Positions 1 through 12,760 of a stretch of DNA of 64,000 nucleotides are shown here, piece by piece (the stretch's first letter is position 1; the number at the start of each line of letters is the position of its first letter). Source of the DNA: Oscheius dolichura. Taxonomy: Eukaryota; Nematoda; Chromadorea; Rhabditida; Rhabditidae. The stretch is taken from assembly GCA_932521035.1 (NCBI GenBank), contig OW051494.1, positions 1,536,001 through 1,600,000 on the forward strand. Direction: 5' to 3'. The position numbers and the translations under genes are program-made. The notes below the pieces were generated by a model. That model searched no databases. It was not told the origin of the DNA and saw only the letters and a list, made by a program, of their open reading frames with translations.

Positions 1-13
1 CCCGCCTTTCCAG

Positions 14-1417
14 CTACGGTATAATGATCTGCCTGTATTCTTACATTCCCTGGTTAATTATGGCCTCTCTGATGTTTCGATGGTTTGTGATGAGATTCAA
101 GGAGCCGCGAGGAAGCAAGGCCTTCTGGATTTTCCTGGCCCTTATTGCCTGCCCAACGGTTTTTCAACTCTACGCAACGGTGAGTAATTAGACCCGTGGG
201 AAAAGTTAAATAGGGACTATTTTTTATCGCTGCATTATCCAGACGGGATTTTCTATATATGAACACGAGATTGCCTTATAAAAGCTGTAATTTCTTATCG
301 TATTCCATTTTAATAGGCGTTCTTCTGATTTCCTGACTCATATTAATCATCCTGCAAAAGGAAACGGCCAAAAAACGCTTTCCTGCACGTCATAACGTCC
401 CCCACCAGAGGATATTATCATTTGCCTCCCGGAGTCCAATAATTTCTCCTTTTTTTCCAGATCGCGACCTCGGACAACCCGGATAATGCCATCCCCACTG
501 GGCCGCTACTCCAGGATATGTACCCGGATTGGGATTTCTCTAGTAGTTTTTACTGTTTGGTAGAAAAAATGGGGATTTTAGACTACACAACGTATGCCAT
601 GGCGCCGAAAAATGATTGGAGAGTTGGATGGGTTGGGCTGCTTTCGACTTGGCCTATCTATCCAATTGTTGTCGGCTGTTTGATTCTACGATGGGATACG
701 TTGAGAATTTTGAAGAAGGCTACTATTCTGTCGGAGGTCACCAAGAAACTTCATCGCTCATTCATTCGGGTAGGGTTACTGTAGTTTTTAGCCGGGTGAG
801 AGGGATCTCTATTCGGTGGAAATTTAGCAGTAGTGACGGCATCCGCCATGAAAAAAAGAGGCCCCTTTTGCTTTTGTGGTCACATCTCGATCATTTGTGG
901 ACCAATTTCCAAAATTCAATAATCAATGTGGAGAGCACCTCATGACGGTTCTAATGAATATAAGTTTATCCCTAAATTCCCGTAAATGACCGAGATATAG
1001 GCCAGACCACGCCCGACCACTCCCGACCGCCTAAAATACGCCCCAAATTGGGCGCTCTTGTGAAGAAATGCTGCTCTTTTTATTCAAAATTAGAGTCCCG
1101 CCCTCTATCACATTTCCCTGTTTTAGGCCCTGACCCTCCAAGTTCTGCTGCTTCCCCTAATCGTAGCGAAGTCTCTGGTCTACTCTGCCAGCCAAAAATA
1201 CGGCATCACCGGCATCTATTACGGTCATCTCGGCTTCATCCTGATGGAATTTATTCCGCTGGCCAATTCCATCAGTAATCTCTACTTTGTCTCCACCTAT
1301 CGTCGTTTCGTTGTCAATATCTTCAAGCATCAATTCTACAAGGCTAGCAGCAGCAATACCGTAACCGTTCTCCCTCATCACATGTCTCATCTGTCTCATG
1401 TTACTCATTTTAAATAA
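14..1417 (+). CDS. Nematode 7TM chemoreceptor, 3' part only
   Basis: C-terminal part of a serpentine chemoreceptor cut by the window edge. Exons 14-179, 461-769 and 1127-1417 join in phase; each intron starts GT and the acceptors are TTCCAG, TTCCAG and TTTTAG. The product has hydrophobic helices resembling TM4 to TM7 and ends with the pattern IPLANSISNLYFVSTYRR, a P/N-rich TM7 followed by a YR motif typical of worm chemoreceptors of the Str-like superfamily. It is clearly paralogous to the complete gene at 22506-24186: the same intron positions and phases, and shared YGIMICLYSYIPW, YPxWDFSS and ALTLQ segments. The ligand is unknown; such proteins usually act in ciliated sensory neurons. I cannot assign the exact sr class. 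The N-terminal exon lies outside the window. Confidence 0.8.
850..1055. repeat. Dispersed repeat in chemoreceptor intron
   Basis: Fills much of the intron 770-1126 of the partial chemoreceptor. The segment 903-958 reappears as its reverse complement at about 59361-59420 (shared GGAGAGCAC and TTCTAATGAA words). The word AATGACCGAGATA at about 987 and a reverse-oriented version at 850-862 give it an inverted-repeat layout. It is probably a small non-autonomous DNA transposon. Confidence 0.55.
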
Positions 1418-1770
1418 ATTCCATTTGATTAGGGCTCTTTTCCTTCTTTTTAGCACACATTCCAACCGGGCATTTCCGTCCTCATAACAGTGAGAAAACA
1501 GCTGTGTAATCAGGAAATGGGAATACCAGCTTCGGCGAACACAGCCGCTCTTCCAGCCTGTAATCACCAGCGCCTTGTCAATCGAGGCCGTTCGAGTGTT
1601 TTTCAACCCCTTGCTGTTGATGGTCCAGTCACTGTCTTGTCTCTGGTTCCGTACTATGGTGACCAAATTCTTCTGGTCGTTTTTTTTCAATAAGTAGGGT
1701 TACGATGCATTTCTTCTTGGGACCTTTTAGACAGCCGCGATAGTAAAATGAAGCGAAAGGGAAAACAACA

Positions 1771-2110
1771 GGTCCCAAAGATACAAATGTACGGTATAGT
1801 TTTTTTTCTCCAGAAAATTGGGTTTCCGTAACGGATCGCAAAACCTTCCGCGCGGGACCTTTTGAGCAATACCGATCGGGATTTTCGATTTTGTCCAATT
1901 CTTTCTCGCTAGCTACCCCAAAATGTCCCAAAGAGATAAATGCACGCTATAGTTTTTTTCTCCAGAAAATTGGGTTACCGCACCTGGTCGAAAAACCTTC
2001 CACTCGGGAATTTTTGAGCAAAACTAATCAAGATTTTCGATTTCTCTCGCAGTTTCTTCATCGTTTCATTAGAAGGTCCCAAAGAGACAAATGTACGGTA
2101 ACCACGAAAA
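1771..2110. repeat. Tandem repeat, ~152-bp unit, about 2.3 copies
   Basis: Units start with a GGTCCCAAAGA-type word at 1771, 1924 and 2075 (spacing 153 and 151 bp). Each of the first two then carries TCCAGAAAATTGGGTT, a CCTTCC word and TTTTGAGCAA at matching offsets; the third is cut short after about 35 bp. The copies differ by scattered substitutions, so the duplication is not recent. No open reading frame runs through the units. Confidence 0.8.
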
Positions 2111-3502
2111 TATCCCTGTTGTTCTTTAGATTTTCGTCCGAAATATTCATAGATCCCACATAAAAATTGATCGATTAGTATTTTACCAATAATTAGGCTT
2201 TACTCCACCAGATGGCCTCCTGTGACCCCTGTGTTAAATTGATCTTTCGCACAACTGCATCCCGTTTTAGCTCCTTTACATTCTTCTCGGTTTAGGATTG
2301 TGGAAACGTTATCAGCTCGTAATCTTCTTCTCTGTGGATTTCCGAAGATATCCGAAGGATCTGAAAGAGAAGAGCAGACGAAGTTGAAGGAATCCCGATC
2401 AAAATAGCCAGAACTGAAATGGAGGAAGAAGATGTGAGTTTCCACGTTTCCACGTTTCCATTCTTTGTATTGTCACTTGCTCCGTTTCGCTCTGTTGACC
2501 TCTGGCTGACTTTTTTTTGTTCCCGCCGCTACGCAAATTGCTCAAGTGTCCCCTGTCTTTCTCTTGGAGTTGTGCACACACACACGCATACAAAATGGTT
2601 TCAATGGTTTCTTCTCCATCCATCTTCCTCTTACTATTTCGGTATATTCTGATTCTCCGTGTCTGGCGTTTTTTACCGTCAAAATACCAAAAATGACGTG
2701 GAATCTGCTCTAAAACTGTGGATGGCCACGCTTTGATGGCGGGAAAAGCGCTTTTTCAAAAATTTCCTCGAAAGATAAGGTCATTTCCCCCTGCTACATG
2801 GCTAACTTCACCAAAGAGACCCAAATTTCCACATTTGCTCCCATCTCCATAAGTGAAAAATCCTTCTCCCATCATAGATCCGGCCCCTGTTTCTAAACTA
2901 AACCCACTGTTCTGGTCTTTCCCTCCAAAATACAGGGATAAGCCGGCCCCAATCTCATTTCTTTTCCCCTCTAACAACACCACTTTGACTGATGGATGAT
3001 ACAGACCGGAAACTATTAATCTCTTCAGTTCTCCCTCCCTAAAAAAGTCACGAATTTCCCGCCGCCCAATTTGAATGCGTGTTTGCCGGAATGGCTAGTC
3101 ACCCGCCGCCGGCGTTGCTCTGTGTCGTCGTCCGTCTCTTCCCCTCCCTTCCTTTGTCAATGGCATTTAGCTTCTCTTGTTGGCTTCTTCGCTCAGCTCG
3201 CGTCAGTGGCTTCCAATTTAGGACGTTTAGAGGTGCTTCAGCTTCGCGGAAAAACATTCAAGAGGCGCTGTCGTTTTTGAAAAATTCAATACCGAACGGG
3301 TAAAATGCCGTTCCAGAAGGGAGTTGGCACGCTTTATCTATATTGTATGCCCTTTTCTTTGTTTTTCTTTAAAAAAATAGACTTTGACAGTTTTCTAAAG
3401 AAGAATTGGAGCCTATTCAACGGTTTCCCAGTCCAACAGCCCCCAATCCGTGTTTGTCATACCATTCCGAAGATCTGACCCGATTATTCACCGCCAAAGC
3501 AT
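2111..3502. other. Non-coding stretch before tRNA-Asn
   Basis: No credible gene seen. Open frames here are short, lack splice-compatible neighbours and match no family I know. Pyrimidine-rich and AT-rich patches alternate; a short CA repeat lies near 2575. Confidence 0.5.
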
Positions 3503-3522
3503 GCTTCCGTGGCGCAATAGGC

Positions 3523-3558
<36 letters not shown>

Positions 3559-3575
3559 GAGCCCACCCGGGAGCG
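3503..3575 (+). tRNA. tRNA-Asn (GTT anticodon)
   Basis: 73-nt tRNA. The acceptor stem pairs GCTTCCG with CGGGAGC; box A is TGGCGCAATAGG; the anticodon arm is CGGCTGTTAACCG with anticodon GTT; box B is GGTTCGAGCCC. No intron is present. A T-run (CCTTTTG, then TTTTTT) follows within 20 nt and fits Pol III termination. A second copy identical over all 73 nt lies at 33870-33942. Confidence 0.96.
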
Positions 3576-6500
3576 AGATCCTTTTGCTTTTTTCTGCTCC
3601 GCGCTAAACAGCTCGCTGTCCGTTCTAAATCTGTCTCTTCTCCCTCGGCTCTTCACCTTTCCGAGAGTAGTCTCAAGTGGCTAGCCACCTTTGTCTCCAT
3701 TTGAACTGTCTCTCTCCCGCTCGTCCTCTTCCAGTAGCTTTCGTGGTGGTCTCTTCCTATCGCTCTCTCTCCTTCTGCTATTTGTTCAATCTCGTCCCCG
3801 TCCCCCGTCACTCTGTCTCTCTTTCTCTCTGGGGCTTGTGTTTTGCGGCTCGGGTCCTAACCTTCTTCGAGTCTCGTGTTCTACTCTCCCTCTATTTTTA
3901 TTCCCTCCTCTTATTTTCTATTCGGTGACTCACGTGGAGGGGCTCAGAAATCTCCGTGTGTACCCAAACTCCCTATGTCATCATCAGAATTAATTCCTTT
4001 GACCTTCTTGTGTTCAAAAATGAAGATACAGCCCGATAACAGGATATACAAAAGTTTGAGCCCGCCGTTCTTGGCTGTGTACCCGGCCAGCTTTACTGTT
4101 TTGCTCTAGGCGCGGGCAATTTCCGCGTAGGACTCAAAATAGCTCATTTTCTGTGAAAAATATGGATGAAACAAGACAAAAATAGCGGTATAAACTAGAG
4201 CAAGTCTGGAAGGGCTTGGAAAATTCCTCCTAGGTCATAAAAATGGCAGAAATGGACTAAAAATGGATTTTTCCTCGAATTTCAGCCAAAAATTTGATCT
4301 AAAGTGCCATTTTAAGCCGTTTTTGGTCTGATTTCATTCGACACAACAACCGAACTCCGATCTATCCTAAAGAAACCGGGACACGGCCTCCTCCTAAAAG
4401 ACCCGTGACGGGGGGCTAAAACTTGAATTTGACGCGGGTCTATCTGGGTGTATCGGGGGGATGTGATCCATCCCAGCCTTTCTTCTGTAGTTCTCTCTCG
4501 CCGGGTGTGGATCGGATAAACGTCCAGTTCTTCTCTGCCTCTCTGTGTTGCTTTTTCCTCTCTGATCATCTAGCGGTATAGATCCTGTGGTTCTCTGCGA
4601 TTAACGCCTTTTTCTGGGGCGCTAGTCACACCTTCGGCGCCATGGATCGGATTAATCCATTAAAAGGCTGGAATGCGCTTTATTTTAATGTTATACATCC
4701 TTTTTAATCTACTTTTAATTAAAATAAATGTGATTTTAATGTGAAAAATTGGAAAAATAGCCATTTTATGGGAATTGTTTGGCGAACGAGTAAAAATGGA
4801 GGCAATTCGAGTCAATAACAGCTAAATAAATATAACCGAGTATAATCCGTCCGCTCCTCCACCAAACAGTAGTCCATAGAATAACAGAGAAAGAGAGAAA
4901 TCGGGTGGGGAGAGAGGAGGCCTTTCGCTCCGCTCTCTTCCGTGTATAATATGTGTTGGGGTGGCCGCCCACACTCCAACCCGGGCGGCCAATCGATTCT
5001 TGCATCAAACCTCTCAAGACAACCTATTAAGCCGATATATTATCTTCTTTTTAGGTTCTCTTCTAGTACTATTCTCTTCATTTTATCATTTTAGACCTTT
5101 AAATTTGTAAATCTCTTCATTTTCCAGCTCCTAGACTGGTTTTAGACCCGTTTGTCCGCGTTTTTCATCAATTTGCCTAGAATAATATGCCCCCCAGTGC
5201 CATGTTTTTCCCATCCAGGGGAAAAGGCCTCTCTTATCGTGTCTATTGTTGTTTTCATCAGCAATATTGCGAAATTTCCTCCTGGCCAAATAAAGAAAAC
5301 ACTCACCCTTCATGGAGTTATCCTGTTTTTGTTATGGCTAGACTCACCGCCATCTTTCACCAAAATTTGCCATTCTATGGTTATTTTCTTGAATTTTTAA
5401 TGGAAGTAGAGGTGGTTATAGACTTTTGGATTTGTTCTTTTTTAAAAAAAATTGGTAATTTTGGATTTGGCGGGAGGTTTTAAAGGATTTTTAGGGGGTT
5501 TTGACCCGTTTTCTAAATTTTCTTAAATTCTAACCGGAAAATTGTTTAATTTTCACAAGAATTGAGGAAACGAGATCATTTTTTCCGGTATTTACCGTAT
5601 TCTCTTTAAAAAAATTGACTTTTGAGGTAATTAGGGCGATTTCATCGAGTTTTATGACCTGAGTTCCGTTTTCTTCAAATTTGACCTTTTGACCCTATTG
5701 TAAAGGTTTCTCTAGCTCTTTTGAACCCCCTTTCTCATGGGGGTGATCTCTTGATGCTTAAAGGTCTATTCACCCATGCTGCGAAAGAAAAAGACCACGA
5801 GACATTGTTTCCGTGGTCCCAGGTTTTTTGTGACTTTAGTCGAATCGCAGGGAAGAAGGCAGCCGGGAGAGAGGGGGTCATTTGACCGTCGGATATAAAC
5901 AAACAGGGCACATAGCAGGAGGAGTAGGAGGGGGACTTCGGGGTCTCTCCTCCTTTTCCCGGTCTCTTTTGTTACTACTTTCACCTGGCCAAGAGATGAG
6001 AGACAGATAACATCGGCAGGTTCTTCACTTTCCACTCTTTCCTTGTGTCCAGGCTTTCCTTTCTTGTCCATCTCGGTTCCACCTCTGTCTAAACCTTCCT
6101 CACCCACTCTCTCTGGGTATAATCACCGTATCCACTTTCCTAAAACCCGCATCCCAACAGCCCAGTTTTATAGCATACTTATCCTGATTTGATCCGAATC
6201 TATCCGCCCACAGCCGTTTCTATATCGCATCATTTCGGAGCGTTTTATGTCCCACTAGATCCATATTCATAGCCGAAATCCCGGAAGGATAATTCTGGAA
6301 TCTGGATCAACAGACAGTTTGGGAGCAATTCTTCTTTGAACGAGGCAGAGAACACTGCTTTTAGCCACGAATCTTGAGGGTGACAAAGTTTCCAAGAGTT
6401 CTTCTTGGACCAAGGGGCGTTGGCTCGGGCTGGATCTCAAGTTTATGTGTTCTATTTCCCTAGGGGTTAAATTTCTTGGCTGGATCTACGCACAGCTGTA

Positions 6501-9500
6501 ATAATTTGTTCGTTATCCCTGAAAGAAGCCTGGAAACAGGTCAACCCCCAAGATTTTCAGGACGGGACAGGTTTTCAAGGTCTTTCCCAGATCCGGCTCA
6601 ATTTCCTGATTTCCACCTAGGTTTTTGTACTCACCTTCCTTTTGGAGCTTCTTGACACCCACTCTCCTTTTCCCGTTGATGATGACTACTCTAGACGTAC
6701 AGTGTATACGGATGTTGTTACGATACAGAAAACAATAAAAGGTGGCCTAACGGCTGAGAGGGGAGCGGGGGATCTGGATCTCCTTGTTGATCGCTTTGCA
6801 GAACAAGAACAAAGCTATTTTCCAATTGAAGAAAAGTGCCAAATTGAAAGGAGTGAATTCGTTGATTGGTTACTCTGTATTCTCCATTCTGAGAACGGAA
6901 ATGCCCGGAATTTCATTAGATGAAGTGGAGGTGACAGCCAGATTTCTGGATTTCGGCATATTGTTCTCTTATCCTCCCCCTCGCTGTTCTGGACTCTACC
7001 AGATGGTTCGAATTTGTCGTGTCTTTCCGTTTTTCACACCATTAGACAGGCGGAAACGTGGTCACACGCTTGAATCCCAAGTAGGAGCTAATCAAAAGGA
7101 AAATTCTAGAATTTGACTAAACTGATGGGGAAAAGGATACTGTAATCGACTTTCCCTTTCAAAAAAGAGCGTTTATCTTATGAAATATAGGAAATCTGAT
7201 ATTGATGAATTAGTAGGGCCAATTTCCCAATCTTTATCCCTTCAACAACATCTGCGTAACCCCTCAAACGGATCTATGGCTCTACTGTAGTCCACTGCTT
7301 GAGTTGCCAGGGTATTATCCCTCTTAACTCTCCTACCACAGTCATACCCGTTTCTCCACCCTTCTACCTGCCTATATAAAGCCGGAATAAAGAGGACTAT
7401 TAACGTATCCCTAAACTTTATTCAACCCTTACTGTAAAAAGAGTCCAGGCCTTTAAAATTGTCAAATTTGGAGATCTAGAGCGACGGGTCTCATAGCGAC
7501 GGCACCTGGTTGTTAATCATTTGCATTCTATTCGGGACCCATTGTCGGATTCCAAAGTTCTTGGTATTGGATGTTTAGAGGAAAAGTGAAGCTCCGATTT
7601 GAATTCATAGGTCCTTTGGCGATTATATCATTGGCCAGAGACATCTTTCGCCTAAATTTTGATTATTCCGTGTGGGACCCCTATTCCAAAGTTCCCCTTT
7701 CAAAAGTAGCCTTGTTCGCTTTCTTACTGTAACTTTAAAGGCTTCCTCCAGGCCAATTAATCTCTTTAACCTCTTCAGTTCCGCAATTTGTTAAAGCTAG
7801 ACCGAGAAAATGAGCTCTGCTGCTATAATGAACGGATCCGTTCTGTTCACTGGTCCGAGTGTACGGATTTTTCACCCTCTTGGCTATTTTTAACATTGAA
7901 CTCTCATCCACTCGTATCCAAACGGCTGTGTTAAGAAGAAGAATCATATGTTTTGTTGTGTAATGGCCATTATTTTTCCCTTCCAGCTGTTTGGGTCCCG
8001 AGAGAGAGAGAGAGAGAGGGAGGGAAGACGGGAGAAAGGCCAGTTAATTTTAGTTTTGAACCTCTTGCACTCTGTCTCTCTCTCCGTCTTCAATTCTCTC
8101 CCTGAAAGAGGTCATCTCTCCCGGGGCTTGTTCTCATTTTCTACTTCTTTATCAACCACTGGGGGAAAGGGGGGAGATGGATGGATAGCAGCCCCCTTCC
8201 AAAAAAAATTAGGTCATTTTATCAACAACCAACCAATTCTTGGGGTGACCCCAGTTTACTCCAGTTTGAGCGACCTTTTCGGGGTCTTCTGCAATCCAGC
8301 CGGGTCGAGACCAGGCACGGGGATAGGAGATACCTCCCCGTTCCTGCTACGAAGACCACTGTTCTTTGTATAAAATCCTTTTAAACCCAGCTGGGGGTAA
8401 TTTCGCTCCAAAACACTTCCCATCTGATCCGTTTCAAATCCAACCTTTTCCCGCCAACTCTATCTTTTGTCTTTTTTTTTCTGCTGGCATATCCTCTTCG
8501 TCATTTTGTGGTTGTTTTTCATATTTGGCAAAAGTACAATATGAAATTTTGTATTAAAAACTATAAAAACACAGTTTGAATCACCACAGTTCTTACAGAC
8601 TGTAAGTTACAGTAATCCATTTCCAGCCGCCAATTCAAACATTTGCCACTTTCCCTTTAATTACGGCCCCTTTTTTGAAAATGGAGGTGAAAATAGAAGA
8701 AACTGCAGCCCCATTTGAGAAGAACCGTATAAAACCCCCGCCTCGCGTCATTTCTCCCCCGCCGGCCGAGATGTTACGGGTGTTAGTCACTGTAGTTTTG
8801 CTTTGGCTGTTCCATTTTTCCTTCTTCTCTGTTTTCTTCGTATTTTTTTTCCAATATTTGCTAAGTCACATTACCAGCTTTTTAAACTAGTCACTTTTCA
8901 CGCTTTTCGTTGATCTAATTATAACTGTCCGGTCAAAAACACTCTTCAGTCTGTAAACAGTTTGCTTTTACCATCCAGACGGTGATCAGCCCGCCCCGGG
9001 TCTCAAAACGATCACAATCACATTTTGTTGATATCTATATACCTATTCTGTTTGCTCTTTAAAGTAGAGAAGAATCTATCCTGACCACAGAGAGGGGTCA
9101 ACCGGAGAGGGGGTGAGATACACGTGATTGGCACCCCCACCACCGTCTACCACCAGCTATCCCCTCTTTATTTGATAAGGAGGTCCTTTCTCTCTCCCTC
9201 TCTGTCAGACGACGTTCGGCAGAAGGGTAGGGGGGGAAAACAACCCAAACAGATGAATATTCCCCATTTCTGGTGACTAGGGCTGTTGCGAAACAGAGTA
9301 CAAGGTGCTGGACCTTGGTTTGAAATTGGAACGGCACTTGAGAAATTGGGGAAATGAGAGACCGAGAGAAGAAGAGAGGGAGCAAAGAAAAACGGGTTTC
9401 GAATTGTGTCCTTTTACCTAGAAAAGTACAGGGGGCAGAGAAAAGTGGACTAATCCCCTTTAAAATAGGAGAAAACATTGGGAATGACACGTTCACCGTC

Positions 9501-9879
9501 CCCGCCACAGTTAGACAACTAACCGCGCCATAATTCCAGAGCTTTGGCTCTTTTTATGACCTACAGTAATCCAGCTTGTTGAAAACGATCCTCTCTTTTT
9601 TGAATTGACGTACTTTTCCGGAAAAGTCCCTGCCCTTGATCCAGACTGATAACAGCTAAAAAGAGGGCGGGGAGGGGGTGAAGTCAGCCGGTGATAACCC
9701 CGTAGAAAAGTCTTCCCTATCTCTTTCGAGCAATTTTCATGGAATCATGAAATCAGCTATGGTATTTACTTCGGGCTGTTATCATCTCACTCTCGTCTTG
9801 TCCATCCTCCCCTTTCCTTTCTTCTCGGGACCTCTGACTTTTTCCCTTCAATGGAGGCAAAATTCCCGGCTCGTTCCTC
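3576..9879. other. Gene-poor region
   Basis: About 6.3 kb without a supportable gene. It has pyrimidine-rich tracts (3700-3940), a GA microsatellite near 8001-8020, and a solo half-copy of the hairpin-element terminus at about 8767-8787 (GCCGAGATGTTACGGGTG). One possible exon is 6802-6930: a TTTGCAG acceptor, a 43-codon open frame encoding a basic-then-mixed peptide, and a GTGACA donor. It is isolated and unrecognised. Part of this region may be promoter for, or 5' intron of, the gene starting at 14169. Confidence 0.45.
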
Positions 9880-9994
9880 GATAGTCCGATCCCCTGCACC
9901 CGTAAAGTCTCGGCAGCCAGATCATCTTTATTCAAAACTGTGGCGCCTTTATACCTTTGTCCTGCCGAGACTTTACGGGTGCAGGGGATGGGAC
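9880..9994 (-). mobile_element. Hairpin MITE copy 1
   Basis: Inverted termini: CCGATCCCCTGCACCCGTAA at the left and its near-complement at the right, with core CACCCGTAAAGTCTCGGCA on the left and TGCCGAGACTTTACGGGTG on the right. The internal segment is the reverse complement of that in the other good copies (CATCTTTATTCAAAACTG), so this copy is inverted relative to them. No coding capacity. Confidence 0.88.
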
Positions 9995-10349
9995 GAGCCA
10001 ACTTCCCGGCCCCGTAATCTTTTGATTTCTTTTTTCAAGAAAAATAAGCAAGCTCCTTGTTTTCTTCTCCCTGTTTTTCAACACATTTTCCAACTCACAA
10101 GGGAGCCAGGAGACCGGGGCATTCCCGGACCACGGGAGTCTCTCAGCTGATGCCTTGTTAGCGTCCCGCCACGTGCTAAAAAGGACCCGGGCCATCCCCC
10201 CTCCCGACGACCTCAGAATTGGACAGTTGTCCTCCTCACAACCTGCACACAGCAGACCCGTCACGTGACATTTTGCGTGTCTCTCTCGTCTCGCTCACAC
10301 ACACTACGCGCTCGTTCCCTGTTCATTGTGCCTTCCCCCATTTGAATAA

Positions 10350-10386
10350 AGAGAGAGAGAGAGAGTGTGTGTGTGTGTGTGTGTGT
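10350..10386 (+). repeat. GA/GT microsatellite
   Basis: Pure GA dinucleotides switch directly to pure GT dinucleotides, together about 37 bp. Confidence 0.9.
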
Positions 10387-10599
10387 CATGTGCTTCCAGC
10401 AACACCGGCTGCCTAATTATTGGTCCTTGTACTCTTCCTAAATACCCCGACCTGCTAAAAATTCCAATTTTCGAGGTCCTGGCTGCAAAATTTCACTTTT
10501 GGAAGACTGTTCCAGTCGTTAGCGGCGTTTAACCACTGTTTGACTGGAAATGCCCCATTCCTCGGAAGGAAAACCATTTTAGAACAACTCGTCACCCGC

Positions 10600-10712
10600 T
10601 AGTCCGATCCCCTGCACCCGTAAAGTCTCGGCAAGACGAAGATATAAAGGTCTCGGACTTTTGTAACAGTTTTGAATAAAGATGAGCCTCCTGCCGAGAC
10701 TTTACGGGGCAG
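10600..10712 (+). mobile_element. Hairpin MITE copy 2
   Basis: Left terminus TAGTCCGATCCCCTGCACCC with core CACCCGTAAAGTCTCGGCA; internal TTTTGAATAAAGATGA; the right core TGCCGAGACTTTACGGG is truncated or mutated shortly after it. The outer right terminus is lost. Confidence 0.85.
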
Positions 10713-11463
10713 AATCAGGCTATAATGTGCGAAACCTTTTAGTACCCTTTCTTTCGGTTCCTAACTAGAAAATGAAGCTCTTTTCAAAGAAAGCAGTTCA
10801 CCCGTGCTGAAGGGAAAATAAACAGTCCGTTCATCTGGAAATGGCGCCATTTTCTTGCCAAGATAGGGGGAATTTCCACAGCGCTCCAGTTACTCATTCC
10901 CCTTGGGACGTTCTTTGCCATTTTGCGCTCTTTTGAAGGGGTCTGAGCTGTCTAACTGTGGCTTTCTTTGATAAAGTCCAAAAAATGGCTCTCCTCACTA
11001 GAAAATAGGCAATTCCTCTTGTCTGTCAACGTCAAGTCGTATAAGAACTAGAGAGGAAGAGAGATGATTAACGACTTCCGACTTCCGACTCTATATTTAT
11101 GCCCAGAACGTCTGCAGCCGCTCATGATTGCGGCCATTCCTTCTTTTTCTTCTTAATTCAAGGGTAGACCCTCTCATTTGAGAAAAGTTCCGTGTCCTCT
11201 GTTCGATAGAAAGTCTGTCACCCTTCCCACACTTTCAATTCTCATGCATTTCAGCCGCTGATAAAGAGGAAAAGGGGAAAAGGGCAGAAAAAGAGGGAAT
11301 GAAAAGGGTGTGAACTGTGGCGTTTTAAAGTCTACGAGACGACAGAAAGATGATTGAAAAGGTCACAGTTCACCAGCTGCAGAGCTGTTTTCTTGCACAA
11401 AGAAACAAACTGCAGGAAATATTGGCAAAAAACGTTCATTTTTGAGCGTTACCATAGGAAAAA

Positions 11464-12760
11464 GCGCCGCAGTTACTCATTTTTGTTTCCATATTGGTAA
11501 AAAATCTTCTTCCAACTACAGTTACGCATTTTGAAACTTTAAAAACTCTTCAAACAGCTACAGTTACTCATTTTCCCTATGTGAACTGTTCTTCTCGGTG
11601 AAAATCACCATTTCTCGACCAACAGTGCTCATTTTCTTTGGCTGAAGCTCTTCTAACAGCCACAGTTACTCATTTTTCCATCACAATAGCCTTTCCTCGG
11701 GCATTATCTCTATTTTCTTCTTTCCAACTCTAAAAAAGCCGCAGTTACACAGTTTTGAGCCCATAGCTCTCCACAGAATCGCCAGAATTCATTTTGTTGT
11801 TCTAAAATTATCAAAACAGCCACAGTTACTCATTATCCTCTCTCACAGCCTTCTCCCTGCCAGCTGGCCATTTCCATTCCCCTAAAACCGCCCGGTTATT
11901 CATTTCCTCGTGGCCCCCACTTCTCCCCATCTGTCCATATATGAATTTATCTTTCTCTTCCTGCCGGAGGGCACATTTCCATCCCCAGTGCAAACAGCCG
12001 AGTCAGGTTCTACGTTTTTTGTTGACCGAGGTCGTCCCCTCGGTCGCCCTCGCCGGAGTCTCTCTCAACACCCTTTTGGTCTCTTTCTGTCTGTGTCAGT
12101 CTCTCCATTTGACCATTTTATTTCTTCTCGGGATCTGTACAATTGTGAGTCAGAGAGAGAGACTATTCGATCATTTTATTCCCGGGACCCGTCTGGTGTC
12201 CTCAACTGACCGAGCCCGACAGCAGCTGTTCTATCATTCTCTCTCTCTCTGTCTGCCTGTTCTTCCAATCCGCCTCACACTATAATCTGCACTTTTATGA
12301 CAATTCTCACCACCTGACTTGGGCTGACAAGGCCAGAGAATGAGGCGCCCGGCTCAAAGGGAGGAACACCCCCGAGAGCGCAAAGTTCCCTTCCTCCTTG
12401 AGTCTCTTCCGACAGAGAGGGATTTTATTTTATTCCCCGTCTTTTTGTCTTTTAATGTGCCAGGGAAAGGGAGGAGGGAGGGGAGAAGACAATAGTCGCG
12501 AAAGGGATGTCTAGACAATAGGCCGCGGGAAAGGTCCAAACACCTTCCCAAACGTGCTTTCTGAGCATTTATTAAGGCATTTTTCTTCAATTTTTCTATA
12601 TTTTATAAATTATAGACCTTTCTATACCCTCTAACAGCCACAATTACTCATTTTCTTAGTTCAAAAACTCACTTTTTCCGCTTCGACACGCCCGGCAAAC
12701 TTGTATTTGCCCCGCTTCTTATCCCAAACCTTTCGCAGCAGCCACAGTTACTCATTTTTT
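11464..12760 (+). repeat. Cluster of GCCACAGTTACTCATTT-type motifs
   Basis: About ten copies of a ~20-bp word lie on the plus strand near 11467, 11516, 11568, 11658, 11738, 11817, 12632 and 12740, with more degenerate ones at 11620 and 11886. The consensus is (A)ACAGCCACAGTTACTCATTT; differences are mostly single bases (for example GCCGCAGTTAC, GCTACAGTTAC). Spacing ranges from about 50 to 90 bp in the dense part, irregular rather than strictly tandem, and the intervening sequence is not conserved. This suits a homotypic binding-site cluster or a decayed interspersed repeat. Confidence 0.75.

Noticed and set aside
6802-6930. Possible exon with a TTTGCAG acceptor and GTGACA donor
   Set aside because: Peptide looks plausible, but there is no partner exon or recognised family, so it was not called as a gene.
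7948-8373. 141-codon plus-strand frame
   Set aside because: Driven by a GA microsatellite (RERERERE) without splice-compatible neighbours or a family match.
11464-12760. Regularly recurring short repeats considered as a CRISPR-like array
   Set aside because: Eukaryotic context, variable motif, irregular spacing and no leader or cas genes.
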